From: CADEDH01 sp963732695
Lineage (GTDB): Bacteria; Actinomycetota; Acidimicrobiia; Acidimicrobiales; SZUA-35
NCBI GenBank assembly: GCA_963732695.1
Contig: CAVTAP010000018.1
Span: forward strand, 1-64,000
Direction of reading: 5' to 3'
Length of the DNA stretch: 64,000 nt
Shown here: in pieces, positions 1-8,245 of the stretch
How positions within the stretch are numbered: position 1 is the first letter of the stretch
Layout: every line of letters starts with the position of its first letter
Notes under the pieces: model-generated
Databases searched by the model: none
The model's input: only the letters and a program-made list of their open reading frames with translations
Told to the model about the DNA's origin: nothing
Program-made: the position numbers and the translations under genes

Positions 1-73
1 CATCTTCGAAGGCACGGAGCAGATCCAGCAGCTGGTGATCTCACGAGCGATTTCGGGTCTACGGATCGAGTGA
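1..73 (+). CDS. Acyl-CoA dehydrogenase, C-terminal end (partial)
   Basis: Only the last 23 codons are in the window (frame from base 2, stop TGA at 71-73). The peptide contains IFEGTEQIQQLVISRAI, the hallmark C-terminal signature of acyl-CoA dehydrogenases, which close the FAD-binding site in the last helix bundle. The enzyme would carry out alpha,beta-dehydrogenation of an acyl-CoA, but substrate range cannot be told from this end. The 116 bases to the next gene hold a short inverted repeat (CAAAC-gtta-GTTTG, 85-98) between convergent genes. Confidence 0.85.
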   Translation, partial: IFEGTEQIQQLVISRAISGLRIE

Positions 74-189
74 TCTGAACTGCTCAAACGTTAGTTTGCT
101 CGGCCTCGGCCGGAGTGCCACAGGCCAAGGCGCTGACTACTGAATCGCCAACGCCACCCACGCCGGCCGCCTCATGCTCTCCGTTTGGG

Positions 190-1944
190 CTACCGAGCGC
201 CTCGATCCTCGGAAAGCTCCGACGTCTGGCCGGTGTCGTGCTCCTGGCGGGGTTGCTCGCTGATGGCTCCCGGGGTGAGGGTCACTCTGAGGACAACGGC
301 GTCATCCCGGGCGGTAGGGTCCTTCACCGCGTTGAGCAGCTCGGTGAGCGTGTCGGTCGTGTGGAGGTGGCGGCGTAGCCGTTCCAGGCCGAGGTCGATG
401 ATCTCACCTGGCCGCTCCACGGTTCCGTCGGTGTAGAGGACCAGCTGGGTGGGATCGCTGAGTCGCACGGTGGCCGTCGGGCGGTTGGTCAGGTGCGCGA
501 GCGGTAGGGCGAGCGGCACCGAACGGGCTCCGTCCAGCCATCGGCTGTACATGTGGCCGACGAGGAGGGCCGGTAGATGCCCGGCCGAGGAGTAATGGAG
601 TAGCTCACGCCCCGGGTCCACGACGGCGACCCACAGCGTGGTTCCTGCGGCCCCATCGATATGGCGGGCCTGGCGGTCGAGCTCGTCGAGGAGCTCGCCC
701 GGCGTCGGATACAGCGAGGCCAGGCCGGCGGTGAGGAACCGCAGCCGGCCCATCACCACCACGGCGGTGGTTCCGTTGCCGACCACGTCGCCGACGCAGA
801 TCAACAGGCGGCCGTCGGGAAGCCGGATGACGTCGTACCAATCACCGCCGACCCCACGGTGATCGCTCGCCGCCTGGTACACCCCGTCGGCGTGAAACCA
901 TCCGCCGGTGATCGTCGAGGCCGGCAGGAGGGCCCGCTGGAGTTCCTCGACCGTCTGGTGCTCCCGGGCGGCGTCCTGCTGCGCTTGCTCTCGTTCGGAG
1001 CTTTCGGCGGCGACGTAGAGCCCAGCGCTGATGAACGCCACGAACTGGAGCTTGAACACGACCAGCGCCGTGGCCGCGCTGAGACCGCCGGTCAGCAGGT
1101 CACCGCTGGTGACGAGGGCGATGACGATCGCGGTGACCAGGGTGAACAGCACGGTGACGGCCTGGGTGCCGAACCGGGCGGCGGCCGGGATCACGGCGAC
1201 GAGGACGAGAAACCCGAGGGGAAGGTCGCTGCCGGCGTAGACCGCGACCGACAAAACCGTGATGCCCGTGATCACCACTGCCCCTTCGGGGGACCACAAC
1301 GTCCGCCGATCCGGTGTCCCGGCCGTGGCCACGATCATCGTCCCGATGGTCAAAACGCCCAGCCCGTCACCCAGCCACCACTGGTAGAAGCTGGGCCACC
1401 AGGATGTCGAACCCGACGCCTGGATGGTCCAGGACCCGATGGAGGCACCCACTGCGGTACCGATGGCGGTCGCCGTGATGAACGCGGTGAGGTCCACCCG
1501 TCGCGACAGGTCCGGCCGTCGATCCAGCCACCACAGCACGATCGCAGCGATCAGGATGGTTTCGATCATGTTGGCGGCGACGAACCCGACAATCTCTGGC
1601 CAGCGGTATCCAGACGGGTGAACATCGGCGACCGTCTCGGCCAGAGCACCTGCGGTGATCACGATCCACCACCGCCGCCCCGGGCAGCGCAGCAACGCCC
1701 CCACCATCACGCCCGACGGAGCGAAGAACACCGCTCCGAGATCGGCCGCCTGGAGCAGCTCGAAGGCGACGCGGGACCCGGCGTAGTAGGCAAGGGCGAT
1801 CACGACGAACAGCGTCACGCCACCCAGGCGCCCCTCGAACCGCCCACGCACAACTCGATCGTAGTCACGACCCACCACGACGCAACAGGTTCCCGCTGCC
1901 CGGTGACGAGCCGGTCGCAGCCATGAGGGGCTCCGGCCGGCCAA
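190..1944 (-). CDS. MASE1 membrane sensor with SpoIIE/PP2C-type serine phosphatase domain
   Basis: About 584 residues. The N-terminal half (roughly 40-320) has eight or so hydrophobic segments typical of the MASE1 integral-membrane sensor domain (for example FFAPSGVMVGALL). A short charged linker leads to a SpoIIE-type PP2C phosphatase (about 365-560) with the metal-binding motifs GGDWYDVI, GDVVGNG, SAGHLPALL and YTDGTVER. Such proteins dephosphorylate STAS anti-sigma antagonists and so release sigma factors. It is divergent from an RsbW-like ATPase 59 bases away, which makes a local partner-switching pair likely. The start is uncertain: the first 40 residues are poor and a GTG start further in is possible. 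No DNA-binding domain is present. Confidence 0.85.
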   Translation of the reverse strand: MAGRSPSWLRPARHRAAGTCCVVVGRDYDRVVRGRFEGRLGGVTLFVVIALAYYAGSRVAFELLQAADLGAVFFAPSGVMVGALLRCPGRRWWIVITAGALAETVADVHPSGYRWPEIVGFVAANMIETILIAAIVLWWLDRRPDLSRRVDLTAFITATAIGTAVGASIGSWTIQASGSTSWWPSFYQWWLGDGLGVLTIGTMIVATAGTPDRRTLWSPEGAVVITGITVLSVAVYAGSDLPLGFLVLVAVIPAAARFGTQAVTVLFTLVTAIVIALVTSGDLLTGGLSAATALVVFKLQFVAFISAGLYVAAESSEREQAQQDAAREHQTVEELQRALLPASTITGGWFHADGVYQAASDHRGVGGDWYDVIRLPDGRLLICVGDVVGNGTTAVVVMGRLRFLTAGLASLYPTPGELLDELDRQARHIDGAAGTTLWVAVVDPGRELLHYSSAGHLPALLVGHMYSRWLDGARSVPLALPLAHLTNRPTATVRLSDPTQLVLYTDGTVERPGEIIDLGLERLRRHLHTTDTLTELLNAVKDPTARDDAVVLRVTLTPGAISEQPRQEHDTGQTSELSEDRGAR

Positions 1945-2003
1945 CCCGACGAATCCGTACCGTGAACGAGGTTGTGATCGTCGAGGCTGGGTAGCGGGAA
2001 ATC

Positions 2004-2417
2004 ATGCCGCAACCGGCCGCAGCTCACAACGGCTCAGGGCCGACCGGGGGCCGCCGCTTCGAGACATCCGCTGCCGATCACGCCGAGGCCGCGATCGCCC
2101 GGAACGTCATAGCGATTCGGGTGGTGCAATGGGGATGTGGCTCGGTCGTCGACAACGTTGCCCTCGTGGTGTCCGAACTGGTCGCCAACGCGATCATGCA
2201 CGCCGGACGCGCCGCCCTGATCGTCGTCAGTTGTTCCGACGACGATCGGCACATCCTGATCGAGGTGCACGACCGGGCAGCAGCGTTGCCCCGGATTCGG
2301 GAAGGTCGTGATGGTCCTGGCGGCCTCGGCCTGCGCATAGTCGACGAGCTCTCCCAACAGTGGGGGGCATCGGCGACCGGCACCGGCAAGTCCGTCTGGG
2401 CCATCGTTCCGACCTGA
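2004..2417 (+). CDS. RsbW-like ATP-binding protein (anti-sigma factor/serine kinase family)
   Basis: 137 residues, one HATPase_c_2 domain. The N box is VSELVANAIMHA (Asn and Glu for ATP-Mg), followed by an IEVHDR G1 box and the glycine-rich GPGGLGLRIVDELSQQWG lid. Size and motifs match small actinobacterial RsbW/SpoIIAB-like kinases that bind a sigma factor and phosphorylate a STAS antagonist. The divergent neighbour is a MASE1-SpoIIE phosphatase, the expected opposing activity. No STAS protein is adjacent; the nearest one in the window is at about 38 kb. A GGGAAA ribosome site lies just before ATG. Confidence 0.85.
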   Translation: MPQPAAAHNGSGPTGGRRFETSAADHAEAAIARNVIAIRVVQWGCGSVVDNVALVVSELVANAIMHAGRAALIVVSCSDDDRHILIEVHDRAAALPRIREGRDGPGGLGLRIVDELSQQWGASATGTGKSVWAIVPT

Positions 2418-2550
2418 CTGGAACATCGGCGAGCAAGCCGTCGTTCGATCCGTGGTCCGAGCGGCGATTGACGCTGTTCGGGTCACGATGATGCGGGCCG
2501 CTCCACCGGGGCCAGCGCACAGGCGCACTGGGCGTGGGCGCCTGGCCGTG

Positions 2551-3011
2551 TCAGAAGCCGAGCGTGGCTTGCAGGGTGTGGCCGCTGGGCTGTAGCCGAC
2601 CGCCACCATCCCGACCCACCAGCATTCCGCCCATGACATCGGTCCTGTTCGGGCTGCTCCCCTTCGCCGCTTGACCTGTTTCAGCACGTTGCTGACGAGC
2701 GCTCCGACGAGCAGTGTGCCGGGGTAGACGAAGGCGAAGCGTCGGCATCGTCGCCACGACACGGCCGCCATCAGCGTGGCGATCGCCAGAGCGACCTCGG
2801 TGCCGCCGATGATTGTGATCTTCCCCCAGAGGCCGATCAGTGAGGTGCCGCGGATCCGCTCCGACAGCGGTGCGTCGAACGTCAGCAGGACGCTGTCGCC
2901 GGCAAGCGCGAGTATCGACAGGATGACGAGCGACGTGGCGATCCCGGCCCGAACCGCTCCGGTGTTCATGCCGGAGAGCCAGCGGAGTGACCGGTCGGTC
3001 GGCGAGGTCAT
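2551..3011 (-). pseudogene. PAP2-superfamily phosphatase, frameshifted and truncated
   Basis: The reading frame begins with ATG at 3011-3009, overlapping the stop of the upstream ligase gene as ATGA, so it was once translationally coupled. The first ~110 residues show three hydrophobic segments and end in NVLKQVKRR, where the first PAP2 motif (KxxxxxxRP) should follow. The frame then breaks. The second PAP2 motif (PSGHTLQAT) is found only in another frame and is followed at once by a stop at 2551. The third catalytic motif (SRxxxxxHxxxD) is missing altogether. So at least one frameshift plus loss of the C-terminal third. The protein would have been a membrane phosphatidate or undecaprenyl-pyrophosphate-type phosphatase. 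Confidence 0.7.
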
Positions 3012-5671
3012 GACGTCACCATGGAGGGAACTCCTGGTGCCCGATCCACCCGGGTGGACACCCGATCGAGTGGCCGTCTCGCCAGTCTCCGGATGCGGGT
3101 CAGGGCGACGCCCACGAGGCAACCGGAGGCGATGACGAGGGGATACGCCGCAGCGGTCGAGGTCAGGCGTTCCACGACGGGCCAAACCTGCCAGTGCACG
3201 AGGAAGATCCACATGCTGGACGCAGCGATCAGGTTGAGGGGGATGACGGCGAGGCGAGTGAGCCGCAGCCTCCCGATCGCAACCAGAAGGACCAGGCCGG
3301 TGACGATGAACCACTCCCGTTGGGGGCTGTGGAAGAAGCCGGGCACGACGGCGGCCGTCACGGCTGCGGTCATGAGCCGTTGCCATCGGGTCCGGCTCCG
3401 GAAGACGAGCCATCCCAGGGCGAAGAACCAGGCCACGGTGTGGGCTCGGAACAGGTAGTTGTGGTGACCGCCGAGATCGATCACGTTGTAGCGGAGGAGC
3501 AGCAGCGCAGCCACGACCGTGAGAGCGAAACCGTAGGGCTGTCGCTGCTCCCACCGGCGCAACGCCGGCACCGATACGAGCAGTGACGCCGCCACCACGA
3601 TCTTGACGAAGGCCTCGAAATACCAGTACTCCCAGCGGCCGTCGGTGCGGTTGGCCGCCCCGGTGTAGTCGTTCACGAGCAGGACGGCGCCGAGGCTGTA
3701 GCGACCGGTGACCGCCAGGTTGGCCCCGATCCACAGCGAGGCCGGCAGGCCGACGCGGGCCGCGGTTCGCAGCCCACTGCGAAACGGTCCCCACCGGCCG
3801 GTGGCGGCCAACTGGAATCGGGCGAAGTTGTAGCCGGCGACGGCCAGCATCAGGTGCGCGCCCCCCTGGGCCTGGAGGACGCCCATGTGCGTACCGACCA
3901 CAGCGCAGATGCCGATCGCCCGCAGCGCCGCGGTCGTGTCGATAGGCACCGACTTGACCGATCGGGCCGGCCGTGGCCGGTGCGAGCGGGGGGAGCGGGG
4001 GAGGGACTCGAGCTCGCACAGTGGCGTCAGGTGCCACTCGCGGGGCACGTCGAGCAACACGGCCTCCAGATGGGCCGACACCTCGACATAGGTCAAGGAG
4101 TCGCCGCCGAGATCGACGAACGTCGCTCCGGGGGCGACGTCGTCGACCCCCAGGATCGCTCCGATCATGGTCCGCAGATCCAACGGTGTGGTGGCGTCGC
4201 CGCCTCCGTCCGGGGCGGCCTCCCGGGCTTGGCCGGGGCCGAGGGCGGCGATGGCGCCATGGTCGATCTTTCCGCTGACGGTCCGGGGTATCACCGGGCA
4301 ACTCACCACCCGGACGCAGCCCCGGGGCAGCCCGGTCGCCCTGGCGAACTCGTCGTGGCATCGCTGCTCGGGCCGGCCCGGTGCCGACCGATCGGCTTCC
4401 ACGGCGATCGTGATCACGGTGTCGTCACCGGTGCAGGCCACAGTGAAGCCCGCCTGCGCCAGTCGAGCTTCCAGCTGATCGAGGTCGACCCGTACGCCCA
4501 TCGGTTTCACGAATCGGCGGGCCCGGCCCACGATCTCGAGCAGGTCCGTACCGGGGATGAAGCGGCCCAGGTCGCCCGTGGCCAACTCGGTCAGCTCGGC
4601 CGGGCGGCTGAGATCGTCCCGGGTCTCGGCGTAGCCCATCATGACGTTCGGGCCGTGGTAGACGACCTCACCGGCGTCGGGGTCGTCGCTGCCTTCGACG
4701 GGACGGATCGTGAGCCGGCCGCCGGGAACGGGTCGGCCGACGGCGGTGGGATGGAGGCGGGCGAGGTGGGGTGGCAGGTAAGCGATCCGGGCCGTCGCTT
4801 CGGTCTGCCCGTACATGACGATCAGGTCCCAGCCTCGAGCGGCCCCGACAGCGTGCCAGTGGACCACCCGGTCGGGGGCGAGGCGGCCGCCGGCGCAGGT
4901 GACCCGTCGAAGCGCCGGGAGGTCCAGGTGGCCGAGCCCGATCCGCTCGAACAACTCGAAGCTGTGGGGCACTCCGGCCAGGGTGGACACGTCGTGGTGG
5001 CGGACCAGATCCCAGAAGGCGGCATCGACGACCGACGCGTCGGTGAGCACGAGGGTGGCCCCCGCCACGAGGTGGGAGTGCAGCAGCGACAGGCCGTAGC
5101 AGTAGCTGAGAGGGAGCGACGTGATCGTGGCGTCGTCGGGGGTGAGATCGAGGTACGAGGCGATCGACGACGCGTTGGCCGACAGGTTCTGGTGCGAGAG
5201 GCGAACGAGCTTGGGGGAACCTGTCGAGCCGGAGGTGCTGAGAAGCAGGGCCAGGTCGGGGTGGAGTGGCGGCGCCTCGCCAACCGCGGGAGGAGAACCG
5301 CTGTCCGGCGAACCGAGCACCAGGACGGGCTCGAAACGACGCCGCACGTCGGGCTCCAAGGACTGACCGACGAGCGCCGCATGGCCGGCGGCGAACGTGG
5401 CCAGATAGTCGACCACGAACGTTCCGGTCGGCCGAGCTTCGAGCGAGATCAGGCGGGCCTGAGGTGACCGGAGCTCGGTTGCCCGCCGGTGTACCGCCTC
5501 GGCCAGGTCACGATACGTCCACGAGCGGCCGGTCTCCGCCAGCACAACGCTGTCCGGCCGACAGCGAGCATGGTGGTACAGCCAGTCGACCAGCGTTCGG
5601 CACTGGTCTGGAACGGGGTGGGCGTTGCATGCCGTCGCTTCCCGCTCCGCCGTCGGTCCCGTCCCAGCCAC
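3008..5671 (-). CDS. Adenylation (AMP-binding)-carrier-acyltransferase-3 membrane fusion protein
   Basis: 887 residues in three parts. (1) Residues ~20-470: AMP-forming ligase/adenylation domain with the phosphate loop STSGSTGSPK and YGQTEAT, plus the GDLGR hinge region. (2) Residues ~490-560: acyl/peptidyl carrier with FVDLGGDSLTYVEV, Ser being the phosphopantetheine site. (3) Residues ~570-860: about ten hydrophobic segments beginning LRAIGICAVVGTHMG, like acyltransferase-3 membrane enzymes. The simplest reading is that an acid is activated, loaded on the carrier and transferred across or at the membrane to an acceptor. It is coupled to the broken PAP2 gene. An inverted repeat resembling an iron-regulator half site lies upstream (5700-5714). 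Substrate is unknown. Domain calls are firm, pathway is inference. Confidence 0.85.
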   Translation of the reverse strand: MAGTGPTAEREATACNAHPVPDQCRTLVDWLYHHARCRPDSVVLAETGRSWTYRDLAEAVHRRATELRSPQARLISLEARPTGTFVVDYLATFAAGHAALVGQSLEPDVRRRFEPVLVLGSPDSGSPPAVGEAPPLHPDLALLLSTSGSTGSPKLVRLSHQNLSANASSIASYLDLTPDDATITSLPLSYCYGLSLLHSHLVAGATLVLTDASVVDAAFWDLVRHHDVSTLAGVPHSFELFERIGLGHLDLPALRRVTCAGGRLAPDRVVHWHAVGAARGWDLIVMYGQTEATARIAYLPPHLARLHPTAVGRPVPGGRLTIRPVEGSDDPDAGEVVYHGPNVMMGYAETRDDLSRPAELTELATGDLGRFIPGTDLLEIVGRARRFVKPMGVRVDLDQLEARLAQAGFTVACTGDDTVITIAVEADRSAPGRPEQRCHDEFARATGLPRGCVRVVSCPVIPRTVSGKIDHGAIAALGPGQAREAAPDGGGDATTPLDLRTMIGAILGVDDVAPGATFVDLGGDSLTYVEVSAHLEAVLLDVPREWHLTPLCELESLPRSPRSHRPRPARSVKSVPIDTTAALRAIGICAVVGTHMGVLQAQGGAHLMLAVAGYNFARFQLAATGRWGPFRSGLRTAARVGLPASLWIGANLAVTGRYSLGAVLLVNDYTGAANRTDGRWEYWYFEAFVKIVVAASLLVSVPALRRWEQRQPYGFALTVVAALLLLRYNVIDLGGHHNYLFRAHTVAWFFALGWLVFRSRTRWQRLMTAAVTAAVVPGFFHSPQREWFIVTGLVLLVAIGRLRLTRLAVIPLNLIAASSMWIFLVHWQVWPVVERLTSTAAAYPLVIASGCLVGVALTRIRRLARRPLDRVSTRVDRAPGVPSMVTS

Positions 5672-5699
5672 TCACGCCTCCCTGTCCGTCCGGTCTGTG

Positions 5700-5714
5700 T
5701 TAGGTAGACCTTAT
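5700..5714 (-). promoter_or_regulatory. Inverted repeat resembling a DtxR/IdeR-type half site
   Basis: TTAGGTAGACCTTAT is an imperfect inverted repeat (AGGT-ag-ACCT core) 29 bases before the ATG of the adenylation-acyltransferase gene. On that strand a TTGGAC hexamer and a TAACTA hexamer 18 bases apart (about 5730-5755) could be the promoter, so the repeat would overlap the transcription start. The arms resemble the TTAGGT/ACCTAA arms of IdeR/DmdR boxes, but the spacing (2 instead of 7 bases) is wrong, so this is only a candidate. Confidence 0.25.
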
Positions 5715-5795
5715 GGAAAGTAGTTAGTTAGCATGAGATCGGCAGCGGGTCCAAAACTGAGGGGAGCGGTGCCGCCGGATGTTCGCCCCGAACCC

Positions 5796-7112
5796 CTATC
5801 CGCCAGGGCAGCCGGGCGGCGTCGGCCCGCCGGCGAGGCGCCCGGCCAGCCAGGCGAACGCTGGACCGAGAGCCGAGGGTAGGACCGTGCCGTGGTCGAG
5901 GTCGGGGTAGACCACCCGGGTGACGTTGCTACCGGCGGCGCAGGCCCGGGCCTGGTAGTCGGCGCTCCAATCGACCGGGATCACGGTGTCGGCATCCCCG
6001 TGGAACACGTAGATCGGCACGTCGGTGGGACGCTGGCCGGCCACGTTGGCCTCCAGCGCGGTCCGCCAGCCGCTGTCCGGCCCGGTAGCCGTGAACAGCG
6101 AGGCCGGATCCTCGTCGGCGAAGGACGCCAGCACGTCGCCGACACAACCCTCCTCCACCGCCGGCAGCGCCGCCTGCCCCTCTTCCGTCAGCACCGAAGC
6201 CTCGTCGAGCCGGCTGTAGGCGCCGTGGAACCCGGCGATGACCATCATGGCGAAGCCGGTGTCCTGGCCCCGGCTGGGCGGCCAGGACGAGATACGGCGG
6301 GCGATCTCGGTGGTGGGAGCACCGGCCACCGCTCCGACCACGTCGAGCTCGGTTGCGTAGCTGGGCGCCAGCTCGGCGGCGGACACCGAGGCGCCCCCTC
6401 CCTGCGAGTGGCCGACCAGAATCACCGGGGACGAGGCGTCCATCCCCGTCTCGGGCAGGTGGGCCGCCGCCCGCACGATGTCGAGCACGTCGCGCCCGGC
6501 GAGCTGGCCGACGAGGTAGGGATGAGGGCCGGGCGTCCCCAGGCCCCGGTAGTCGGTCGCCGCCAGCACCCAGCCCTGGGCCATGGCGACGGCGGCGAAC
6601 CCGCCCACCTCACCCCCGCCGCCGGCCGCCAGCACCCGGGACGGGGCGCACCGGTCGGCCAGACCGACCGTGGAGTGGGCCATGGCCACGACCGGCCGGG
6701 CCCCGCCGTCGGGCGGTTCGGCCGGCGCCACGACGACCCCCGACACGGCCACCGGTTCGCCGTCCTCGGTGAGCGAGCGGTACAGCACCAGCCAGACCGT
6801 TCCCCCGGGCACGACACCGGGCAGCGTCCGGGCCCAGATCAGATCACCCGGCTCCCCCGGCGGCAACGGCTCGGGCGGGGTCCAGAAGGCGTCGCCCTCC
6901 GGCGCCGTTGGCGCGGCACCGTCGGCCCCGACCGGCCCGGCCGTGGTCGGGTCCATCGGGCTCGGGTCGGTGGCGTCGACGGGGGCGGAGGGCCGTGACC
7001 CCGCGGTCGTGGCGGTCGGCTCGCCGGTGGAACCCGGACCGCCGCAGGCGGTCGCCACCACCAGCGCCGCCATCAGCCCGGTTCCCAGGGACCGTGCACT
7101 CCGTCGACCCAT
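5796..7112 (-). CDS. Secreted lipoprotein of the secretory-lipase/alpha-beta hydrolase family
   Basis: 438 residues. The N terminus (RRSARSLGTGLMAALVVATAC) is a lipoprotein signal with Cys as the lipidation site, followed by a Ser/Thr/Pro-rich linker to about residue 70. The alpha/beta hydrolase core has the nucleophile elbow GHSQGG, an acid in HGDADTVIPVDW and the base in DLDHGT, the order seen in the LIP (secretory lipase) family. It probably hydrolyses esters or lipids outside the cell. It stands alone on the minus strand. Exact substrate cannot be read from sequence; cephalosporin-type esterase activity is an alternative within the fold. Confidence 0.82.
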   Translation of the reverse strand: MGRRSARSLGTGLMAALVVATACGGPGSTGEPTATTAGSRPSAPVDATDPSPMDPTTAGPVGADGAAPTAPEGDAFWTPPEPLPPGEPGDLIWARTLPGVVPGGTVWLVLYRSLTEDGEPVAVSGVVVAPAEPPDGGARPVVAMAHSTVGLADRCAPSRVLAAGGGGEVGGFAAVAMAQGWVLAATDYRGLGTPGPHPYLVGQLAGRDVLDIVRAAAHLPETGMDASSPVILVGHSQGGGASVSAAELAPSYATELDVVGAVAGAPTTEIARRISSWPPSRGQDTGFAMMVIAGFHGAYSRLDEASVLTEEGQAALPAVEEGCVGDVLASFADEDPASLFTATGPDSGWRTALEANVAGQRPTDVPIYVFHGDADTVIPVDWSADYQARACAAGSNVTRVVYPDLDHGTVLPSALGPAFAWLAGRLAGGPTPPGCPGG

Positions 7113-7223
7113 GCCTCAGCCGGTTTCCATCGCTGCGCCAGTCAAACTCGGCCTCGTGAGCTCTCGACGGTACCAGGGACCTCCCCGGTGATCGGCGACC
7201 TGTCGGGGCGCTACGGCGTCGGT

Positions 7224-7238
7224 CGCCCCCGAAGGGCG
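7224..7238. terminator. Short hairpin after the methyltransferase gene
   Basis: CGCCC-ccgaa-GGGCG, five-base arms and a five-base loop, directly after the minus-strand stop at 7243. No T-run follows, as is usual in this window. A second small hairpin (CCGCTCAGCGG) touches the stop codon. Termination role is inferred from position. Confidence 0.35.
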
Positions 7239-7242
7239 CCGC

Positions 7243-8094
7243 TCAGCGGGTACCGGAGCCGACGAGGAGCTCGCACGGCCCGACGAACCCCTGGGCGGTC
7301 TCGAAGCGGGCCAGGGCCCGTCGAATGTCCTCCCACACCACCTCCCTTTGGTCGGTGGGTACCGAAGCCAGCATCTGGTGCAGGGCGCCGAACGACTCCC
7401 GTTCGAAGGTCACGCACTCGGCGGCGGAGGCGAGGCGTAGCGGGGCCTCGATGGCATCCACCGTCACGTCCCGGAAGCCGGCCGCCTCGAGCTCCGCCGC
7501 CAACACACCGGGGCCGCCCAGGCTGAACGGTCCGGGCTGGCCCGGCTGCGGCGGGGGAAGCTGGGCCCGGTCGCGGATGATCGAGACCGGCAGGGAAAAG
7601 AACTCGTTGCGATCGGGCGTGGAGTAGACGACGGCCGCCAGTCGGCCGCCGGGGCGGAGCGCCCGGTACATGCCGGCCAGAGCCTGCTGTCGGTCCGGGA
7701 AGTAGATGAGCCCGACCCGGGACACGACGGCGTCGAACGACTCCGCCCGCAGGCCATTGAGCGCCTCGCCGTCAGCCTCCAGGGTTTCCACGTTGGTCAG
7801 CCCCGCCTCAGCGGCGGCCCGGGCGGCGTAGGACAGGATCTTGGGTGAGATATCGGTGGCCACCACCTGGCCCCCGGGCCCGACCCGGCGGGCGGCAGCC
7901 ATGCTCTGGCCGCCTGCCCCGGCGGCCACGTCGAGCACGCGGCTGGACCGGCCAACGCCGGCGGCGTCGAGCATGCGCTCGGTGGCCTGGCCGAGCCACA
8001 CCTCCAGGGTGGGGCCCCAGCGGTGCCAGGCTTCAGCGGCGTCCTCCCACTGCTGGCGGGTGGAGGCCTTGTACTGGATCGGATCGAAGGTCAT
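7243..8094 (-). CDS. Class I SAM-dependent methyltransferase (UbiE/COQ5-like)
   Basis: 283 residues. Motif I is VLDVAAGAGGQS (about residues 53-64), motif II VVATDIS, and a post-motif AVVSRVGLIYFPDRQQAL corresponds to motif IV/V of small-molecule methyltransferases. The preceding QQWEDAAEAWHRWG and following LRPGGRLAAVVYS segments are typical of the ubiquinone/menaquinone methyltransferase-like subgroup. It probably methylates a small molecule in the cytoplasm. It is divergent from a LuxR-type ATPase regulator (151-base gap), which may control it. Substrate is unknown. Confidence 0.85.
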   Translation of the reverse strand: MTFDPIQYKASTRQQWEDAAEAWHRWGPTLEVWLGQATERMLDAAGVGRSSRVLDVAAGAGGQSMAAARRVGPGGQVVATDISPKILSYAARAAAEAGLTNVETLEADGEALNGLRAESFDAVVSRVGLIYFPDRQQALAGMYRALRPGGRLAAVVYSTPDRNEFFSLPVSIIRDRAQLPPPQPGQPGPFSLGGPGVLAAELEAAGFRDVTVDAIEAPLRLASAAECVTFERESFGALHQMLASVPTDQREVVWEDIRRALARFETAQGFVGPCELLVGSGTR

Positions 8095-8245
8095 CGGTCG
8101 CTCCCGTTCGTCGTCGCGTCGTTCCGGTCAGACTGATCGCGTCCGTTCGTTCCGACATCCGTGGCCACTACGCGTTCTGGTCTCCGTGGCCGGCACCGAA
8201 ACAGGGAGACAGCGGGGGGAGGAGGCACGATACTGGCTGGTGGTG

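Noticed and set aside
85..98. CAAAC-gtta-GTTTG dyad
   Set aside because: Lies between convergent genes, so an operator role is unlikely; could be a weak terminator, not supported further.
2034..4361. Open frame spanning the PAP2 and ligase region
   Set aside because: Only the part from 3011 downstream to about 2680 is genuine coding (broken PAP2); the rest is antisense shadow or intergenic.
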